From Plutella xylostella (taxonomy: Eukaryota > Arthropoda > Insecta > Lepidoptera > Plutellidae), in contig NC_063986.1 of NCBI RefSeq assembly GCF_932276165.1, positions 1,562,501 through 1,626,500 of the forward strand: a stretch of DNA of 64,000 bases. Reading direction: 5' to 3'. The notes beneath the pieces were generated by a model. It saw only the letters and a program-made list of their open reading frames with translations. It was not told the origin of the DNA and made no database searches. A program made the translations under genes and the position numbers. Positions 59,657-64,000 of this stretch are shown piece by piece (the stretch's first letter is position 1; every line of letters begins with the position of its first letter).

Positions 59657-62600
59657 ATGGCGGCCGAAACCAAAAACGATGAAGTTAAAAAAATGAACAA
59701 GAAGAACAAAACTGAACACGGCCCTAACGACTTAAATGAAAAGCAACTCAATGTATATAAATATAATAATGGGAAACACAAAGACCAGGAGAAACAGGAG
59801 AAGAAAGATGACGAGAAACTCGAAGACCCCGGCTGGAGTGGACTGGGGTTCTTCCAGAAAGTCAGATACATGATGAACATGATCACCGTGGAGCCTATCT
59901 TGGCTTGCTACGTGATGCCTTCCGTTCTATCAGCCCTGGCGACACAGAATCTCTACTTGGAGAAAGCGTGTAGAGTCAACCTAGGGTATTCCGACCACAT
60001 CTGTGACGCATTGACAAGACGTGACACGGCGAATTACACGGCTGAAGAGGAAGCGGTGCAGACGCTAGTGGCCCACGTTGCTGGGTGGAAAACAGTGCTG
60101 CAATCTTTTCTACCCTGTGGAATCCTGATCTTCCTCGGTGCCTACAGTGATAGAGTCGGCCAGAGGAAGATCTGCATGCTACTGCCAATCATAGGAGAGT
60201 TCCTGACGAGTGTCGGTTTAATCATAAACACGTACTTTTTCTACGAGCTGTCTGTGGAAGTGGCTGCGGTCACAGAGGCAATATTCCCAGCCCTCACAGG
60301 CGGCTGGTTCACCATGTTCGCTGGAATCTTCAGCTACATCGCTGACGTCACGACGGAGGAGCAAAGGACTTTAAGGATCGGGATAGTGAATCTGTTTTAT
60401 TCAGTCGGGGTGCCAGTGGGCGCTGCCTTGAGTGGTATTCTAGTGAAGAAAATTGGACTGTATGGTGTGTTTTCGTTAAGTGCCTCGCTGTATATATTGA
60501 GTTTCGTGTATGGGTACTGCAGGATAAAGGAAGTGAAGCGGCCTGAAGGCAGCACGGTGAGTTATGTTCCGATTTATTTATTTACGCTCGATGATACATT
60601 ACAATTGAGAAACAAATCCAAGATTAAATATATTATGTCTCGTTTTTTTTAATTATTAGAACATCATTGTATATAGGCAGACCTTCTTGGTCTTAACTCG
60701 ATTGCAGATAACATAGACCTTGCGGGTGTTATTATTATCCTATCGATAGTACCTAGGTAATTATCATGGTCTAATTCGTCTATTGGTTATCTCTCTATGC
60801 ATCAGTTATTCCTTCGTCTGTTTATCTCAATCTCAAGAGGTGTCGATGCGTTTACAAACATAATAAGCAGTGATAGCCGATGGCCAGTGATTAGTTATGA
60901 ATGTTATTATTGTAACTAGGTAGTTGCTATTATTTCAGTTGGTATCATTGGACACATATAAGTATATGTAGTTAGAAGGCTTAACAAAAAAAAATACGGC
61001 AATTTTATTAGTTGCTTACGATATAAACTGTGTTTGATGTTTTATTTTAACGACGGTGGTAGGTAGGTTACCCATTAGATATTGATAAGTATTTAGTTGT
61101 AATTTGTCACGGCGGTGTAATCAATTAGTACTTTATTTGTAGTTAAAAATAAACGATGCATAAACCGAGAAAAACCATCAACTTGACCCAGTTAAGTGTC
61201 ACAGTTCAGTGATAGTGATGGCCACATTTTTCAACAACATAAACGATAGTTAATAATAACAACAATAGAATATTCAATGCACCTGCATGTGCCTTACTAT
61301 GATAAAAGTGATAAAAAGTACAAAAGAAACAAACTCATTTTTATCAGTGACGTTCCCATACGTAACCAACATACTGAGTAACTTTTGGGTGTAAGGAGGT
61401 AGTACATCAACCTAGCAACGGCTAAAAAGTACGTAAAAGTCCCCTTTGTAAAGTCCATAAAAATGTCGTTAGAACAGCTAAAATTAAAATCAGTTATAGG
61501 CGTTATAATTTCAGGCGATAGTAACGGAAAATAACTTAATGAAGAATCTTTAATTAAGTAAGTAAGTACTTAAATTGTTTACTGTTAATTAACTAGTTAA
61601 ACCATGATTTAAGAACCTACTTACCTACCTTATAATATTACTACCGTTTAAACTCAGTAAATTTTATTATGGATTCAATTTGTAACTGATGCTAAAAAAT
61701 ATACTTAGGCAAGTCTTCAGAAGGGTTATCTTTAGTGGGAATCCTTAGACTCGGAATCACGAGTAGAGAATATTATAAAAAAAGTTTTGTTAACTCTACA
61801 TAATTATTAATACATTATCACTTTTGATCCTTGTACCTCCTGCAGGTTGACTGGCAGAAAATGCTTTTAGCATTAAGTCCACCTGATTGTACATTATTAC
61901 GATTGTAAATTGTGCAATAAAGTATAAATAATAATAATCATTATAATTATACTTTTCAGTACTTAATTTAATAATTATATATTTGTTCTTGCCCCTCCAT
62001 ATTTCCCACATTCAGCATTCCTTACATTCCCAACCTACAGCAACACATCTCATAAACTCTAATCACCAAACTCCTCGTTCAGAAACCGGCAGAAAACTGG
62101 CGGGAATGGCTCAAGATGTTCTTCGACACTCGCTACGTGAAGGAAACAGTCCTGGTTGCGTTCAAGAACGGCCCCAACAACCGCCGGCTGCGAGTCATCA
62201 TGCTGGTCATTGTGCTGTGCGTTGTGATTGGCCCGATCTATGGTAAGGATAGCTGTTGAGATCTTTGCCCTCCTGGTACTTTCGAGATTACGGTGAGGTT
62301 TTGGATGGATGGGGTATGAGGAAAGTTGAGTACATGGTTGTGTATTATGCTTCACTTTAGAACGGATAAAGTTTTGTAACGTATAGCAGTAATATAGCCC
62401 ATATAGGTATGCATGCAGTCACTGTTATAGCATCAGATTCAGACTAGAGGCACCTAGTCTAATATTATTGTGGATCTAGTCAAATTCACTGAAATGACGA
62501 TGATACTTCGATGCTACCATATTCATTGTTCAGCCATGACATCTCAATTCAACGAATGCAGAAACTAGGTTTAGAATCTACAATTACGAGTGAACTCTAT

Positions 62601-63821
62601 TATTTATGTACAATACCCGTCCAAAACAATGGGATGGGAATTCTGAATGTAGTTATTTTCTTTTGTTGCCCGTAGATGCATCAGATAGTGAGTGACAAGA
62701 TGTCCTTGCAGAGACAATGATATGAAACCATAGGTTGAAGCTTCAACCCTATCATGAAAACCTAGTAACTAGGTATATGAGCAATCATTTACACGTGTAC
62801 CTTAGTGGTTTAGAAACAATGTTTGTGATGTTATGTGAATTCAATTTGCCGATCATACTGTGTTGACTATTTTTTTACCTACTTGACCATAAATAACTTC
62901 CTAGAAAATTACAAGCATGTTTCGGACCTCTGGCATTCTAGCGTTCTTTGATGTTTTGAATAATTATTGGTTTTTTTCAGGTGAAATGGCGGTGATGTAC
63001 TTGTTCACTCGGTTTCGCTTCAACTGGAACGAGGTGGATTTCAGCGTATTCTCAACCTACGCCATGTGCACTTCTTTAGTCGGTAAGTTTCGTTTTTATT
63101 AGTATAATTATCTTAATTTAGTTCAGGAGTTTCAACTATTCCTGATATCTGTTCGGCGCACCCTGGACATTCAACGACTGACGCTAATCTGACATACCAA
63201 TCCTTTCACCCTGAGCTTTCAACACTTGTTGACAAACACTAGGGTTAGCGACACGATAAGAATAATTGTTTCCGTGTAGGTCTACCTATCTTGTAATATT
63301 TTACACATTAATATTATATCTACTGTAAAAATGTCTTTTACATTTTCAGGTACTCTATTCTCGGTGGGTGTCTTCAGTCATCTGTTGAAATTCGATGACG
63401 CAATCATCGGCGTAATTTCCTGTATGAGCAAGATTCTATCTGGCTTCATGTACGCATTCTCGACGAAAACCTGGCACATATACATAGGTATGTAACACAT
63501 TCAGATACTATATTAACCTAGATAAAATATTTAACTGCCAAGACAGGAGATTATCGGACATCTTAATGATTCGTGACCGGATGGCCTCCCTTCGAATACC
63601 TGTTCAAAAATGGTTGTTCAAGCTATAAGATAGATATTAAACAGGGTTTTACTTAATTACTTACATCACAGTTACATGCTAATTTGTGATTGCAAATCAT
63701 ACAGAAACCTAATATAATTTAAATTTGCTTTTTCCAGCTCCATTGATAGAGATATTCAACGGGACATCTTTTATAGCAATGCGATCTATGGTCTCCAAGC
63801 TGGTGTGCAAGGATGAACTAG
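59657..63821 (+). CDS. SLC46/PCFT-like major-facilitator transporter, 5' part (gene continues past window)
   Basis: The start exon 59657-60556 is preceded by TCTATTTCAGGAGGCTCAGC, so an upstream leader exon exists. Further exons are 62083-62242, 62981-63082, 63350-63487 and 63738-63821, phase-consistent and ending at a donor. The N terminus is a long Lys/Glu/Asn-rich cytosolic segment of about 70 residues. The membrane domain follows (VEPILACYVMPSVL, then LPCGILIFLGAYSDRVGQRK, the MFS loop-2 signature GxxSDRxGRR). The lumenal loop has Cys and NYT sites, as in proton-coupled folate/haem carrier relatives. About 461 residues are encoded here and the last helices lie outside. Substrate unknown; insect members are usually unassigned. 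Confidence 0.88.
61831..61938 (+). repeat. LINE 3'-tail fragment, family L
   Basis: GTACCTCCTGCAGGTTGACT, GAAAATGCTTTTAGCATTAA and GTGCAATAAAGTATAAATAA then TAA repeats. It lies in the first intron after the SLC46-like start exon. Confidence 0.7.
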
Positions 63822-64000
63822 GTAAGTTCTATATATACATTAATTGCGTTTAAACATATAACAGTAACAAACTTTAAACTGAATAAAACAGCTTTTCGAC
63901 CGAATGACGCAGAGTGGACCTGGACAGATGATGGCATAAATACATTATAGATAGTGCTTATTGCCAGTAGAAGAAGCTCCGAATCGTTTTTCGAAATACT

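Noticed and set aside
59554..59886. Minus-strand Ser/Phe-rich 110-residue frame
   Set aside because: Antisense of the Lys/Glu-rich N terminus of the SLC46-like exon.

Overview
This window is nuclear DNA of an insect, almost certainly a moth or butterfly. Its genes are split by GT-AG introns and the DNA is AT-rich. It carries tRNA-derived SINEs with intact target-site duplications, decayed RTE/R1-type LINE pieces, many short palindromic transposons, and the TAGGTACCTA-rich intergenic sequence common in Lepidoptera. All coding calls come from reading exons by eye. Exon phases were checked arithmetically, and the one junction that did not resolve is flagged.

Layout. 0.4-2.2 kb: a complete five-exon chymotrypsin-like serine protease (+). 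2.4-8.6 kb: a complete eleven-exon Mlh3 DNA mismatch-repair/meiotic endonuclease (-), tail-to-tail with the protease. 9.6-15.9 kb: a predicted two-exon, 58-residue tail-anchored microprotein (+) whose 6.1 kb intron encloses two other genes. 10.8-29.4 kb: six unrecognised paralogous genes, here called A to F (A+, B-, C-, D+, E-, F+). Each encodes a small secreted or membrane-inserted protein with a signal peptide, a variable middle and a shared last exon. That exon holds a glycine-rich hydrophobic helix, a C-x5-C motif and a tail like TPExLxxxxxFVxxAIEKY. In all six an intron ends exactly at the start ATG. This cluster is the best candidate for an undescribed system in the window.

30.3-30.6 kb: a small acidic ORF starting with an N-myristoylation-type sequence. 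32.4-37.0 kb: a delta/epsilon-like glutathione S-transferase with an extra exon encoding a signal peptide, plus a 125-bp near-perfect duplicate of part of its fifth coding exon. 39.3-44.7 kb: a membrane-anchored angiotensin-converting-enzyme homologue that has lost its zinc site and catalytic glutamate. 59.6-63.8 kb: the 5' part of an SLC46/PCFT-like major-facilitator transporter that runs off the right edge.

From 45 to 59.6 kb no protein gene could be supported. That stretch holds transposon debris, including a 2.3 kb TA-flanked inverted-repeat element containing a LINE copy, and a 1 kb element with arms of about 16-bp periodicity. It also holds a CpG-rich candidate promoter near 50.1 kb that may serve the SLC46 gene. 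Apart from the six-gene cluster, the neighbours show no obvious shared pathway.
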